A stretch of 64,000 nt of DNA from JARRON01 sp037383845 (lineage in GTDB: Bacteria > Pseudomonadota > Gammaproteobacteria > Steroidobacterales > XN24), in the NCBI GenBank assembly GCA_037383845.1, contig JARRON010000007.1, forward strand, positions 1 through 64,000, given 5' to 3'. The notes under the pieces were generated by a model. That model searched no databases. It saw nothing but the letters and a program-made list of their open reading frames with translations, and had not been told where the DNA came from. Shown here piece after piece: positions 34,537-43,236 of this stretch (positions are counted from its first letter, which is position 1; each line of letters opens with the position of its first letter). Position numbers and translations under genes: made by a program.

Positions 34537-36642
34537 ATGACGGAGCCGGCTTTCAAACCCGGAGAGAACTGCTGGCAGGCCTGCCGGGCGGCCCGAAGCG
34601 CGATCATCGTCGATGGCGAGGCTTATTTCCGTGCCCTGCACGAGGCGCTCGGCTGCGCCCGCCACCAGGTGATGATCCTGGCCTGGGACGTGGACAGCCG
34701 GACCGAACTGCTCCGCGGAAAAGCGGCCTCCGGCGTCCGTGCCACCGGCCTCGAGGAGCGGCTGCACGAGGTCCTGGATAACCAGCACGACCTGCACGTC
34801 TACCTGCTGGACTGGGATTTTTCCGTGGTGTATCTGCTCGAGCGGGAATGGATGCCGGTCTTCCGGCTCCCCTGGGCCCGCCACCGCCGCCTGGCCTTTG
34901 AGCTGGACGGTCAGCTGCCCGCCGGAGCGTCCCATCACCAGAAGATCGTGGTCATCGACGACGCCGTGGCCTTTGCCGGCGGACTGGATATCACCCGGGC
35001 CCGCTGGGACACCTCCGAGCACAAGGCCCGGCATCCCCAGCGGCGCCTGCCGGACGGAGGCCGCTATGGTCCGTTCCACGACCTGCAGGCCCTCGTCGCG
35101 GGAGAACCGGCCCGCGCGCTCGGGAAGCTGGCAAGACAGCGCTGGCTCCGGGCGACCGGCCAGTCCCTGCCGGAGCCGCCCGACCGGGACTGGGAGGACT
35201 GCTGGCCGGCATCTGTGAAGGAAGGCTTTGACGACCTGCCGGTCGCCATCGCGCGCACCAGCGCCCAGTACGGCGAATTCCCGGAGCACCGGGAGGTGGA
35301 GAAGGGCTACCTGGAGCAGATCGCCGCCGCCCGTGACTACCTGTATTTCGAAAACCAGTACCTCACCTCTGCGGATATCGTGGACGCCCTGTGCCGGCGC
35401 CTCAGCGCTGAGCAGGGCCCGGAGATCGTCATCGTCGTGCCCCGCAAGGCCAGCGGATGGCTGGAAGAGACGACCATGGGGGAGGGCAGGGACCGTTCCG
35501 CCGCCAGCCTCCGGGAAGCGGACCGCCACGGACGGCTGCGGATTCTCTGCCCCATGACCGGGGGCAGGGATGACCGGTTCATCAACGTCCACGGGAAGCT
35601 GCTCATTGCCGACGATCGGTGGATGCGCGTCGGCTCGGCGAACCTGAGCAACCGCTCCATGCGGCTGGATACGGAGTGTGACCTGGTGTTCGACGGGGGC
35701 GGAGAGACCCAGGCCGCCCGGTGGCTGCTGGCCCGTCTGCTGGGAGAGCATACGGGGGCCGGAACCGAAGCCGCCCGCGCCGCCCTGGACCGGGAGGACG
35801 GGCTGATCGCCGCCGTGGAGGCGCTGACCAAACCGGGCCGGCGCCTTGAGCCGCTGCCAGAGGGGGAAGTGGAACCCATGCTGGATCCGGCCGTGGAGAT
35901 CGCCGACCCGGAAGAGCCGCTGGAGCCTGCGGCGTTCAGCGCCATGCTGGCCGGTGCGGACGAACCGGAACCGTCTGGCCGGAGCGGCCTCTGGATCATT
36001 CTCGGCGCACTGGCGCTGCTCATCGCCCTGGGGATCGCCTGGAAAACCACGCCCCTGGGGGAATGGCTGTCGCCCGAGACGCTGGGCCGATGGCGGGAGG
36101 CGCTTGCGTCTGCCCCGTGGGCACGCCCCGCTGCGGTGCTGGTGTTCCCGCTGGCCTCCTTCGCCGTTGCGCCGGTCACGCTGCTGATCGCGGTGGCCGG
36201 GGTAATATTCGGTCCCTACGAGGGCTTCGCCATCAGCATCGTGGGCGTCGGGCTTGCGGCTGCCGCGAACTACGCCGTCGGGGCCGGCCTCGGGCGGCGA
36301 TTCGTGCGCCGTGTGGCGGGCTCGCGGGTCAACCGCGTCAGCCGTCGCCTCGCCAGGCAGGGCATTCTCGCCATGGCCGCGCTGCGGCTGGTTCCCGTGG
36401 CGCCCTTTACGGTGGTCAACCTGGTGGCCGGCGCGTCTCACATCAGCTTCCGCGACTACCTGCTGGGGACACTGCTGGGCATGGCGCCCGGCATCGCCGC
36501 TCTCAGCTGGTTCACGGGCAATGCAGGCTCCCTGGTTGCCGGCCCGGGACTGCGCGAGGTGACGGTGTTCCTGGTGGGTCTCGGCCTGCTCATCGCCGCC
36601 GTGGTGGGCTTGCGGGCGTGGCTGAAAAGCCGTGCCCGGTAA
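34537..36642 (+). CDS. Phospholipase D-like protein fused to a VTT (SNARE-associated/DedA-like) membrane domain
   Basis: A 701-residue fusion. The PLD half has two HKD motifs: HHQKIVVIDDAVAFAGGLD near residue 130 and HGKLLIADDRWMRVGSANLSNRSM near residue 350. After an acidic linker a hydrophobic stretch at about residue 485 begins the VTT domain, with FPLASFAVAPVTLLIAVAGV, GFAISIVGVGLAAAANY and the conserved GASHISFRDYLLGTLLGMAPG near residue 625. The PLD half may act on phospholipids (cardiolipin or phosphatidic acid chemistry); VTT proteins are linked to lipid movement across membranes. No good SD is visible ahead of ATG 34537. Confidence 0.88.
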   Translation: MTEPAFKPGENCWQACRAARSAIIVDGEAYFRALHEALGCARHQVMILAWDVDSRTELLRGKAASGVRATGLEERLHEVLDNQHDLHVYLLDWDFSVVYLLEREWMPVFRLPWARHRRLAFELDGQLPAGASHHQKIVVIDDAVAFAGGLDITRARWDTSEHKARHPQRRLPDGGRYGPFHDLQALVAGEPARALGKLARQRWLRATGQSLPEPPDRDWEDCWPASVKEGFDDLPVAIARTSAQYGEFPEHREVEKGYLEQIAAARDYLYFENQYLTSADIVDALCRRLSAEQGPEIVIVVPRKASGWLEETTMGEGRDRSAASLREADRHGRLRILCPMTGGRDDRFINVHGKLLIADDRWMRVGSANLSNRSMRLDTECDLVFDGGGETQAARWLLARLLGEHTGAGTEAARAALDREDGLIAAVEALTKPGRRLEPLPEGEVEPMLDPAVEIADPEEPLEPAAFSAMLAGADEPEPSGRSGLWIILGALALLIALGIAWKTTPLGEWLSPETLGRWREALASAPWARPAAVLVFPLASFAVAPVTLLIAVAGVIFGPYEGFAISIVGVGLAAAANYAVGAGLGRRFVRRVAGSRVNRVSRRLARQGILAMAALRLVPVAPFTVVNLVAGASHISFRDYLLGTLLGMAPGIAALSWFTGNAGSLVAGPGLREVTVFLVGLGLLIAAVVGLRAWLKSRAR

Positions 36643-36755
36643 GTCGCGGTGACGGGCGGCCCGCGGTCATCAGGGGGACACTTCGGAAACTGCGGCCTGT
36701 GTGCCGCGCCAGCGGCGCTAAAATCTCTTCCAGACACTAGCCAGGATGCAGGGTG

Positions 36756-37232
36756 ATGAGCCGTTTCAGCCTGAACAAGATTCCCGAACAGCCGGGCGTC
36801 TACGCCTTTTACGAGCACGACCAGTGCGTGTTTGCCGGTTTCAGCAGCAATCTCCGGGAGCGCATCGAGCACCACCTGGTGGGTGGGTCGCCGCCCGAAG
36901 CCGGTGGTATGCGCTCCGCCCGGCTGCATCCCGAGCGCGTCACCGAGGTCTGCTGGTGGCTTGACGAAGCATTCGAAGACCCGGCGCGCCGGGAGGCCGC
37001 CTGGGAGCTGGCCATCCAGGCGCTGGCGCCGGTGCTTCGGCCCCGGTTCTCCCTCTCGCCGCCGGCGGTTGCCGCGCTGGAGGACCATGCCTTCGTCAAG
37101 CGCATGGAAAAGACCTTCACCGGCACGCCTTCCGGTGTCTTCGTCCCTCAGACGCTGGACGCCATGGCCCGGACCATCCTCGAGCTGGAGGAGAAGGTCG
37201 AGGATCTGGAGAAGAAGCTCAGCAAGAGCTGA
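36756..37232 (+). CDS. Degenerate GIY-YIG-like domain protein with C-terminal coiled coil
   Basis: A 158-residue protein. The start IPEQPGVYAFYEHDQCVFAGFSSNLRERIEHHL looks like a GIY-YIG nuclease fold in which GIY is GVY and YIG is FAG, with the arginine-bearing helix partly kept (SNLRERI). The tail (about 130-158) is an acidic-basic heptad run, LELEEKVEDLEKKL, likely a coiled coil. Nuclease activity is doubtful. The start is ATG 36756 (AGGA 9 nt upstream) or GTG 36753. No partner is evident; convergent with the GST gene. Confidence 0.6.
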   Translation: MSRFSLNKIPEQPGVYAFYEHDQCVFAGFSSNLRERIEHHLVGGSPPEAGGMRSARLHPERVTEVCWWLDEAFEDPARREAAWELAIQALAPVLRPRFSLSPPAVAALEDHAFVKRMEKTFTGTPSGVFVPQTLDAMARTILELEEKVEDLEKKLSKS

Positions 37233-37244
37233 GCCGGCGGCGGG

Positions 37245-37874
37245 TCAGGCCGCGGCGCTCGGCCGGGCCGAGACCTCCTGGTGCCACCGTTCCAGGCCGT
37301 CCAGGCCGGCCGGCCAGGGCATCCGCACCGTCCGTGCGAACTCAACGATGCACAGGGCGGTGATGTCGGCCACCGTGAACGCGGGACCCGCGACGTAGGG
37401 TGACAACCTGAGTCTTTCATCCAGCACCGCGTAGAACTCGGCCACCCGCTGCCGGCCCCGCTCGGCGAGGGCCGGGATGGCCGCGTGTCCGGCACGCCCG
37501 GCAACCGCCCGCTCGGCGAAACGCGGATGACCGTTGCGGAACCCGTCCATGACCGGCAGGCCCCCGTCGAACTCGATATGACGGTTCCAGCTCTCGACGA
37601 TGGCCTTTTCCCGGGGATCGGAGCCCATGAGTGGCGGCTCCGGCTGCAGCTCCTCGAAATAGCGGCAGATGGCCATGCTTTCGTCGATGACGGTACCGTC
37701 GTCCAGCACCAGGGTGGGCAGAAGACCCCGGGGATTGATGGCCAGGAACGCCGGGGACAGGTTCTCCCCGGCCCCGATGTCGACTTCCGTTCTGGGCAAT
37801 TCGATGCCTTTCTCGGCCAGGAAGATCCGGACCCGCCGGGGGTTGGGCGCCAGGGTTGAATCGTAAAGCTTCAT
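37245..37874 (-). CDS. Glutathione S-transferase family protein
   Basis: A 209-residue two-domain GST. The thioredoxin-like domain reads MKLYDSTLAPNPRRVRIFLAEKGI, INPRGLLPTLVLDDG and the glutathione-binding DESMAICRYFEEL; the helical domain ends near WHQEVSARPS. The substrate is unknown. Transcribed alone to the left, with no clear operon partner. Confidence 0.92.
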   Translation of the reverse strand: MKLYDSTLAPNPRRVRIFLAEKGIELPRTEVDIGAGENLSPAFLAINPRGLLPTLVLDDGTVIDESMAICRYFEELQPEPPLMGSDPREKAIVESWNRHIEFDGGLPVMDGFRNGHPRFAERAVAGRAGHAAIPALAERGRQRVAEFYAVLDERLRLSPYVAGPAFTVADITALCIVEFARTVRMPWPAGLDGLERWHQEVSARPSAAA

Positions 37875-38159
37875 GGGCAGTCTCCCGCAGGCGAAGGGTG
37901 AAGCCTAACCGAACCTGCGCGGCGCCGGCGCAAGCTCTCCTGGTCTACGGAGCGCGCCGGCGGGGCTATTCAGGCCCCTTACGCCGGTCCGGCCGAGGCA
38001 TATCGGGTTGCCGGTGGCCGGGGAGCCCGAGCCGCCGGAAACGGCAGCGCCGACAGCGGCGGAACACGCTGGCCGGAGCGGCCGAGCCAAATCAAGGGCT
38101 TGCATCGAAGACCGGGAATGGCCTCTAATCAGGGGAGCTTTCGAAGCGGTTTTACATAA

Positions 38160-38906
38160 GTGAGCGTTCTGCAGTCTGCCATTCCCCGCCGTCGCATCGT
38201 CCTGCTGAATCCAAAGGGTGGATCCGGCAAGACCACCCTGGCCACCAACCTGGCGGCCTGCTATGCGGCCCGCGGCCTGGCCACTGCCCTGATGGACTAT
38301 GACCCCCAGGGCTCGAGCCTGCGCTGGCTGAAACTGAGGCCGGCGAACAGCCCGGGAATCTACGGCGTGGATGCGGCCTCGCGGCCGATGAACGTGACAC
38401 GAAGCTGGCAGCTGCGCGTGCCCCCCGAGACCTCGATGGTCATCGTGGACACGGCCGCCGCCATCCCCTCGGCGCAACTCGCCGAGTACACGCGGACCGC
38501 GGATGCCATCGTCGTTCCCGTGGGCTCGTCGGACATGGACATCCATGCCGCCTCCCGTTTCATCGCCGACCTGCTGCTCGTGGCGCGGGTGAATCGCCGG
38601 GAGCACAACGTCGCCGTGGTGGCCAACCGGGTGAACGCCCGCTCCGTCGCCAGTCGGAAGCTCATGCGGTTCCTGGACCGTCTCTCCATTCCCGTGGCGG
38701 CGACCCTCCGGGCGACGCAGAACTACGCCCACGCCTCCGACGCCGGACTGGGCATTCACGAGTTCGACGAGCCCCGTTTCAGGCGGGACGTCAACCAGTG
38801 GGAACCGCTGCTGGACTGGCTGGAGCGAACCTGCCGCCGGACGGCATCTCCCGGGGAGATGGGCCTGGCCTTCCGTTCCCGCCCCAGCGAGGCTGTCGGC
38901 GGGTAG
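38160..38906 (+). CDS. ParA/MinD-family ATPase (orphan)
   Basis: A 248-residue P-loop ATPase. The deviant Walker A is NPKGGSGKTTLATNLAACYA, followed by MDYDPQGSSLRWL (A' / switch I) and VIVDTAAAIPSAQL (Walker B region). ParA-type proteins position DNA or protein cargos by dimerising on ATP. There is no ParB, replication gene or flagellar/chemotaxis partner nearby, so the cargo is unknown. The start is GTG 38160 without a good SD (GGGGAG is 24 nt away). Its last 151 bases overlap the DUF3080 gene on the other strand. Confidence 0.88.
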   Translation: MSVLQSAIPRRRIVLLNPKGGSGKTTLATNLAACYAARGLATALMDYDPQGSSLRWLKLRPANSPGIYGVDAASRPMNVTRSWQLRVPPETSMVIVDTAAAIPSAQLAEYTRTADAIVVPVGSSDMDIHAASRFIADLLLVARVNRREHNVAVVANRVNARSVASRKLMRFLDRLSIPVAATLRATQNYAHASDAGLGIHEFDEPRFRRDVNQWEPLLDWLERTCRRTASPGEMGLAFRSRPSEAVGG

Positions 38907-39964
38907 CCAGCGTTCCCGGCGGGTGCGGAGACATCGGCACAGCGGGCCAGGGCGCCGGTAAAGGCTGCGCGGGCCGCCAGGAATTTCTGCCAGCGGCCGT
39001 CTCTTGCCGAGGGGTAGAGTTCTTCCGTGGCCCAGGTCCTGAAGCCGGGCGGCGGCGGCGGCGAGACAGCCGCCAGGGCCGCGATCCCCCGGAACCAGGC
39101 TTCTCCCCGGGCTTCGAGTTCGTCGAGCCAGGGCACCAGCCGGACGTCGACCATGGTCGCCCGGATCCGGGCCAGGGATTCGGCAGGGCATCCCTGGCTC
39201 GAGACGAGGTCAACGCTTTCGGCGGCGTCCCGGAGGTAGTGGGTGGCGGCGGCCAGGGACCGGTGCAGCCGTGCGCCGTAACGGCCCTTCTCCAGCGTTT
39301 CCTGGGCGTCGACGACTCGTTTCCGGTCAATAGCGGCATCCGCCTTTCCGAGTGAGCCAATAGCCTGCGCCAGGGTTTCCAGCGCCGACTTCTGCGCCTG
39401 CGCCGTCGAGACTCCGGCGGGTAGCGGCCCGGCGCCGACCCGGAAGCTGGCTGCAAATTCGTCGCTGCCGAACCCGGCGTTCCAGCGGATGGCGGGCAGC
39501 CGGGAGCGGACCGCCTCCAGGGCTTCCGCGATGGTGGCCGCGAATGCCGGGTCGTCGTCTTCGGGGTCGTCGGCCAGCCGGGCGACGCAGGCCTCCAGGC
39601 CGAGCACCAGGGCGTGTTCGTAGGGCAGGCGCCGGCTGGCCTCGGCGAGCTTGCCCAGGATGCTGTTGCGATCCGCCACCTCGCCGCGGATGCCGCAGCG
39701 CTTCAGCGCGAAGAAGTCCAGCATGCCAATGCGGATGTCCTCGCTGGCGTAGACCCTGTCCCGGGCAGAAGGGTAGGGCCGCGGGACCGGCGGCGGGGCG
39801 GGGCCGGGCCGTCCGGCGACCGCGGCCGCAGCGGCGGCCACCTCGGCGACGCCGTTCAGGGACGGATCCCTCCCGCAACCGGAAGCTGCGACGGCCGCGC
39901 CGAAGGCGAGAATGAACCCAAACAGGGAGGACTTGCGGACTGCGCGGAGGTAGGCTTTACGCAT
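38756..39964 (-). CDS. DUF3080 family lipoprotein
   Basis: A 402-residue predicted lipoprotein: basic n-region, hydrophobic LFGFILAFGAAVA and a lipobox-like AASGC. After a proline-rich stretch, the DUF3080 signature IRIGMLDFFALKRCGIRGEVADRNSILGKL (key part FFALKRCG) begins near residue 80. The function of the family is unknown. The start is ATG 39964; an ATG at 39991 would overlap pdxH. The last 50 or so residues lie over the ParA gene and look non-conserved, so the ancestral stop may have been lost. Confidence 0.75.
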   Translation of the reverse strand: MRKAYLRAVRKSSLFGFILAFGAAVAASGCGRDPSLNGVAEVAAAAAAVAGRPGPAPPPVPRPYPSARDRVYASEDIRIGMLDFFALKRCGIRGEVADRNSILGKLAEASRRLPYEHALVLGLEACVARLADDPEDDDPAFAATIAEALEAVRSRLPAIRWNAGFGSDEFAASFRVGAGPLPAGVSTAQAQKSALETLAQAIGSLGKADAAIDRKRVVDAQETLEKGRYGARLHRSLAAATHYLRDAAESVDLVSSQGCPAESLARIRATMVDVRLVPWLDELEARGEAWFRGIAALAAVSPPPPPGFRTWATEELYPSARDGRWQKFLAARAAFTGALARCADVSAPAGNAGYPPTASLGRERKARPISPGDAVRRQVRSSQSSSGSHWLTSRLKRGSSNS

Positions 39965-39983
39965 CAGAGCCCGTGGGATCCGG

Positions 39984-40619
39984 ATGGACATAAGCGACCT
40001 CAGGAGCGAATACAGCTCCCGGCAGCTTCGGCGCCAGGACCTGGCCGCCGATCCTCTGGACCAGTTCGCGCTGTGGTTCGACGAGGCCCGCAGGGCGCAG
40101 CAGCCGGAAGTCAATGCCTGCACCCTGGCCACGGCCGGCGCTGACGGCCGGCCCGCCGCACGCACAGTGCTCGTGAAGTATTTCGATCCGGAGGGCTTCG
40201 TCTTCTTCACCAACCTGGAGAGCCGCAAGGCCTGCCATATCGCAGAAAACCCGGCCGTGTCCCTGCTGTTCTTCTGGCAGACCCTGGAGCGCCAGGTGGA
40301 GATCCGGGGCAATGCCAGCCGGGTGGGCAAGGCAGAAGCCCTGCGGTATTTCGCACGCCGGCCGAGGGGGAGCCAGCTGGGGGCCTGGGTTTCCGAACAG
40401 AGCCGGGTCATCTCCTCCCGCGGCCTGCTGGAGATGAAGCTGGACGAGATGAAGCGCAAGTACGCCGAGGGCAACATTCCCCTGCCTTCGTTCTGGGGCG
40501 GTTTCCGGGTGCGCCCGGAGGCGATGGAATTCTGGCAGGGCCGGCCCTCGCGGCTCCATGACCGGTTCCGGTACCGGCGGGACGCCGCCGGCTGGACGGT
40601 GGAGCGCCTCGCGCCCTGA
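39984..40619 (+). CDS. pdxH: Pyridoxamine 5'-phosphate oxidase
   Basis: A 211-residue FMN enzyme making pyridoxal 5'-phosphate. Blocks include DPLDQFALWFDEA, NACTLATAGADGRPAARTVLVK, FFTNLESRKACHI, the RGSQLGAWVSEQS phosphate-site region and the C-terminal FWQGRPSRLHDRFRY with RLAP at the end. Length and motifs are standard. It starts only 19 nt from the divergent DUF3080 start, so its promoter must lie within that gene's 5' end. Confidence 0.96.
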   Translation: MDISDLRSEYSSRQLRRQDLAADPLDQFALWFDEARRAQQPEVNACTLATAGADGRPAARTVLVKYFDPEGFVFFTNLESRKACHIAENPAVSLLFFWQTLERQVEIRGNASRVGKAEALRYFARRPRGSQLGAWVSEQSRVISSRGLLEMKLDEMKRKYAEGNIPLPSFWGGFRVRPEAMEFWQGRPSRLHDRFRYRRDAAGWTVERLAP

Positions 40620-40651
40620 GCGCGTTGTTGTGCCGCGCCGGCGCGCCCGGC

Positions 40652-41395
40652 TCAGGGCCGGGTCGCGGCCTTGAAACCCGCCTCGTCCACTTCGAACCAG
40701 GTGGCCTTCGCCCGGGCACATAGCCGACCGTCTGCAGTCCAGAGGGCGGTTCCCGATCCGTGCTTGCGCCCGTCCCGTCCCAGTTGCCAACCGGCAACGA
40801 CGTGGGGCTCGCCGGCGGCCACCGGCGCTTCCACGGAAACGGTGAGGCGGCCCAGCACGAGCGGGTTGTCCAGCTCGCCCAGCCAGGCCCAGGCGCCGGG
40901 GCAGTCCAGGGCCGCCCAGACGAACTCGTCGCGCACCCGGCCTTCGGCGTCCGCCAGCCGTGCTCCCGGCGTCCACGGAGCCGCCACCATCGCCCCCGAG
41001 GACACCGGGCCGGCGAAGATCCGCAGGCCGTCCCCCGGCTCGCGCCCGGTGCCGCAGACGAAGCAGCCGGGGAAGGCGTGGTGGGCGAAGCCGTGATAGC
41101 GCTGCATCCCGGCTTCTGCCTCCGCCATGGAAGGGCATTCCGGGACCGCGAGGTCCAGCTCCGCGGTCCTGGCCCGGGCAATGACTGTCTGCCCGTCCGT
41201 CATTTCCACGCCGTCCTCCGTGGGCCGGACTTCCAGGGGCCGGTCCAGGGGCGGGGGCTTCCGGAGAGTGACCTCGACGGCGCCCTCCAGCGAGACGGCC
41301 AGCCGGCCGCACGTATAGCCGCCGTTACCCGAATGCTGGGGGCCCCGATAGCGGGCCAGGATCACGATCGGTTCAGGCATATCCGGGGCTGTCAT
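40652..41395 (-). CDS. Hotdog-fold thioesterase-like protein (hypothetical)
   Basis: A 247-residue protein that appears to hold two hotdog-like halves. A central CFVCGTGREPGDGLRIFAG and the C-terminal GTALWTADGRLCARAKATWFEVD resemble acyl-CoA thioesterase/dehydratase-like folds. The substrate is unknown and no catalytic residue can be named with confidence. It is the last gene of a long leftward directon, about 150 nt after mtgA, and so may have its own promoter. Confidence 0.6.
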   Translation of the reverse strand: MTAPDMPEPIVILARYRGPQHSGNGGYTCGRLAVSLEGAVEVTLRKPPPLDRPLEVRPTEDGVEMTDGQTVIARARTAELDLAVPECPSMAEAEAGMQRYHGFAHHAFPGCFVCGTGREPGDGLRIFAGPVSSGAMVAAPWTPGARLADAEGRVRDEFVWAALDCPGAWAWLGELDNPLVLGRLTVSVEAPVAAGEPHVVAGWQLGRDGRKHGSGTALWTADGRLCARAKATWFEVDEAGFKAATRP

Positions 41396-41541
41396 CGAAG
41401 GGACTCACAGGCATGAAACGGGCAGCCACCGCGGCGCTGCAAGAGACGAGGCTGGAAGGGACCATCGTACCGGAGCCACCGGAACGGGGGAGACGCCGCC
41501 GTGCCAAACGTGCACCTGTCATCCTGGCGAATGCGGTCGCG

Positions 41542-42252
41542 TCACCGGAGTTCGCGCAGATACGCCGGGCCGCCAAGACCCCGGACCTGTTCCATGATCC
41601 ACCGGGAGCGCTCCCGCACGTAAGGTCCCGGCTCTGCCGGGTTCATGCGCCTGGGCGCCGGCAGGACGGCTGCCAGGCGTGCCGCCTCTTCGGGCGATAG
41701 CGTCGCCGCCGACTTTCCGAAGTAGTGACGGGCCGCGGCCTCCACTCCGAACAGGCCGGCGCCGAACTCGGCGGCGTTGAGGTAGATTTCGAGAATCCTG
41801 CGTTTCGGCCAGAGGGCCTCGACGCAGACGGTCAGCCACGCCTCAAGCCCCTTCCGGAGCCAGCTGCGCCCCGGCCAGAGCCACAGGTTCTTGGCCACCT
41901 GCTGGCTGATGGTCGAAGCGCCACGACCGGGTCCGCCCTCGGCCTGCAGGACCGACCGTATGGCATGGAGGTCGAAGCCGTGGTGGCTCGGAAAGCGCTG
42001 GTCCTCGGCAGCCACGGCAGCGATGGCCATGGCCGGCGCAATGGCGTCCCAGTCCGCCCATTCCCATCGCACCTCGAAGCCGTCCTGCCGGGCCTGCAGC
42101 ATGAAAGCGGAGGTCGCCGGGTTCAGCCAGCGCAGCGGCAGGACGAGGACCAGGGATAACCCGAGCCAGCCCAGCACGAGCCAGGCGAGGCCCTTGCGGA
42201 TGCGGCGGGCCGGGCCGTCTCGCCCTGATCGACGGGTGCGCCGCGGGCTCAA
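41542..42252 (-). CDS. mtgA: Monofunctional biosynthetic peptidoglycan transglycosylase
   Basis: A 236-residue family-51 glycosyltransferase polymerising lipid II. A basic N-terminus and one membrane anchor (WLVLGWLGLSLVLVLPL) precede the catalytic domain with AAEDQRFPSHHGFD (catalytic glutamate), GASTISQQVAKNLWLW and KRRILEIYLNAAEFG. The start is TTG 42252, inside the upstream acetyltransferase stop (TTGA); no SD and no ATG are available before the anchor, so coupling is probable. Length matches MtgA. Confidence 0.92.
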   Translation of the reverse strand: MSPRRTRRSGRDGPARRIRKGLAWLVLGWLGLSLVLVLPLRWLNPATSAFMLQARQDGFEVRWEWADWDAIAPAMAIAAVAAEDQRFPSHHGFDLHAIRSVLQAEGGPGRGASTISQQVAKNLWLWPGRSWLRKGLEAWLTVCVEALWPKRRILEIYLNAAEFGAGLFGVEAAARHYFGKSAATLSPEEAARLAAVLPAPRRMNPAEPGPYVRERSRWIMEQVRGLGGPAYLRELR

Positions 42253-42779
42253 GCCGTTTTGTTCTGCATCGGCACCAGGTCCCTGAAGGCGGGCGCGTAG
42301 TGCACCAGGCGGGTTTCCCCGGCCAGGGCGCCCGGCCGGAGCTCCAGGGCCTGGAACGCCCGCCCGCCGTTCCAGTTGTCGGCCACCCCGAGATCGACCG
42401 CGGGCCGGAATCCGAACCGGGACAGGAAAGCGGGAGGCCCGAGCACGAGCAGCCACCGGATCCCGTGGTCCCGGCAGACCTCCAGGGCTGCCAGCATCAG
42501 ACGGGCCCCGATACCGCGGCCTTGATAGGGAGGGCGCACGGCGATGGGCGCGACGGCCGCCCCCGGGTTTTCCGGGTCCGGCGGTTCGCTGGTCACCGGC
42601 GTGACCAGGACATGGCCCACCAGTTCGCCGTCGGCGACGGCGACGAGAGAGATCATCGCATCCCCGTCCCGTCGGAGTCGGTCTACGAGATCCGCCTCGC
42701 CGCGGGCGGGAAACGCGGCCAGGTTGACGGACCGGATGGCGTCCGCCTCGGCGGGACGCTCGGATCGGATACGGATCAT
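42249..42779 (-). CDS. GNAT-family N-acetyltransferase (YhbS-like)
   Basis: A 176-residue acetyltransferase. The acetyl-CoA site is VRPPYQGRGIGARLMLAALE, preceded by GHVLVTPVT and followed by VLGPPAFLSRFGFRPA, a pattern typical of YhbS-like proteins. The substrate is unknown. The stop overlaps the mtgA TTG. Confidence 0.88.
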   Translation of the reverse strand: MIRIRSERPAEADAIRSVNLAAFPARGEADLVDRLRRDGDAMISLVAVADGELVGHVLVTPVTSEPPDPENPGAAVAPIAVRPPYQGRGIGARLMLAALEVCRDHGIRWLLVLGPPAFLSRFGFRPAVDLGVADNWNGGRAFQALELRPGALAGETRLVHYAPAFRDLVPMQNKTA

Positions 42780-42807
42780 GAGGGGTTCCTCCGCGATCCC
42801 GTGTCCT

Positions 42808-43236
42808 CTAAGCGTAGTCCTTCAGCAGGAAATAGCGCGCGTGACCCACCGGGAAATCGTTGACCCGGCCGACCACGCGGAAACCCAGGCGCTGGTAAAA
42901 GCCCAGTCCCTGGAAGGACAGCGTGTCCACCTGGCTGGCCCGGCAACCGCGGCGCCTCGCCTCGGCCTCGGCGGCCTGCATCAGCCGGCGGCCCAGCCCG
43001 CTGCCCCGGAGGTCCTCCCGGACCCACACCACGTCGATCAGGAAGTGGCCGTATATGGTCCGCCCGGCCACCCCGCCGGCAAGCCCGCCGGCGTCCCGGG
43101 CCAGCGCCGACAGTCGCCGCCTGTCCCCATCCCCGCAGAAAGGCCGGTTGAAGGCCTTTACGCCGTCGATGAGGGCTTCGACTTCCGCCGGAACGGCCTC
43201 TTCGGTGACATCGATCCAGGGCGGAGCACGGCTCAT
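42808..43236 (-). CDS. GNAT-family N-acetyltransferase
   Basis: A 142-residue GNAT protein. Motif A is VREDLRGSGLGRRLMQAAE, and the C-terminal part has QGLGFYQRLGFRVVGRV. The early segment VKAFNRPFCGDGD is seen in a group of stand-alone small GNATs. The start is ATG 43236, overlapping the upstream methyltransferase stop (ATGA). The longer frame upstream is a shadow. The substrate is unknown. Confidence 0.87.
   Translation of the reverse strand: MSRAPPWIDVTEEAVPAEVEALIDGVKAFNRPFCGDGDRRRLSALARDAGGLAGGVAGRTIYGHFLIDVVWVREDLRGSGLGRRLMQAAEAEARRRGCRASQVDTLSFQGLGFYQRLGFRVVGRVNDFPVGHARYFLLKDYA

Noticed and set aside
41413..41700. Small plus-strand frame between the hotdog gene and mtgA
   Set aside because: Its second half is antisense to the conserved C-terminus of mtgA, and the protein has no recognisable feature.
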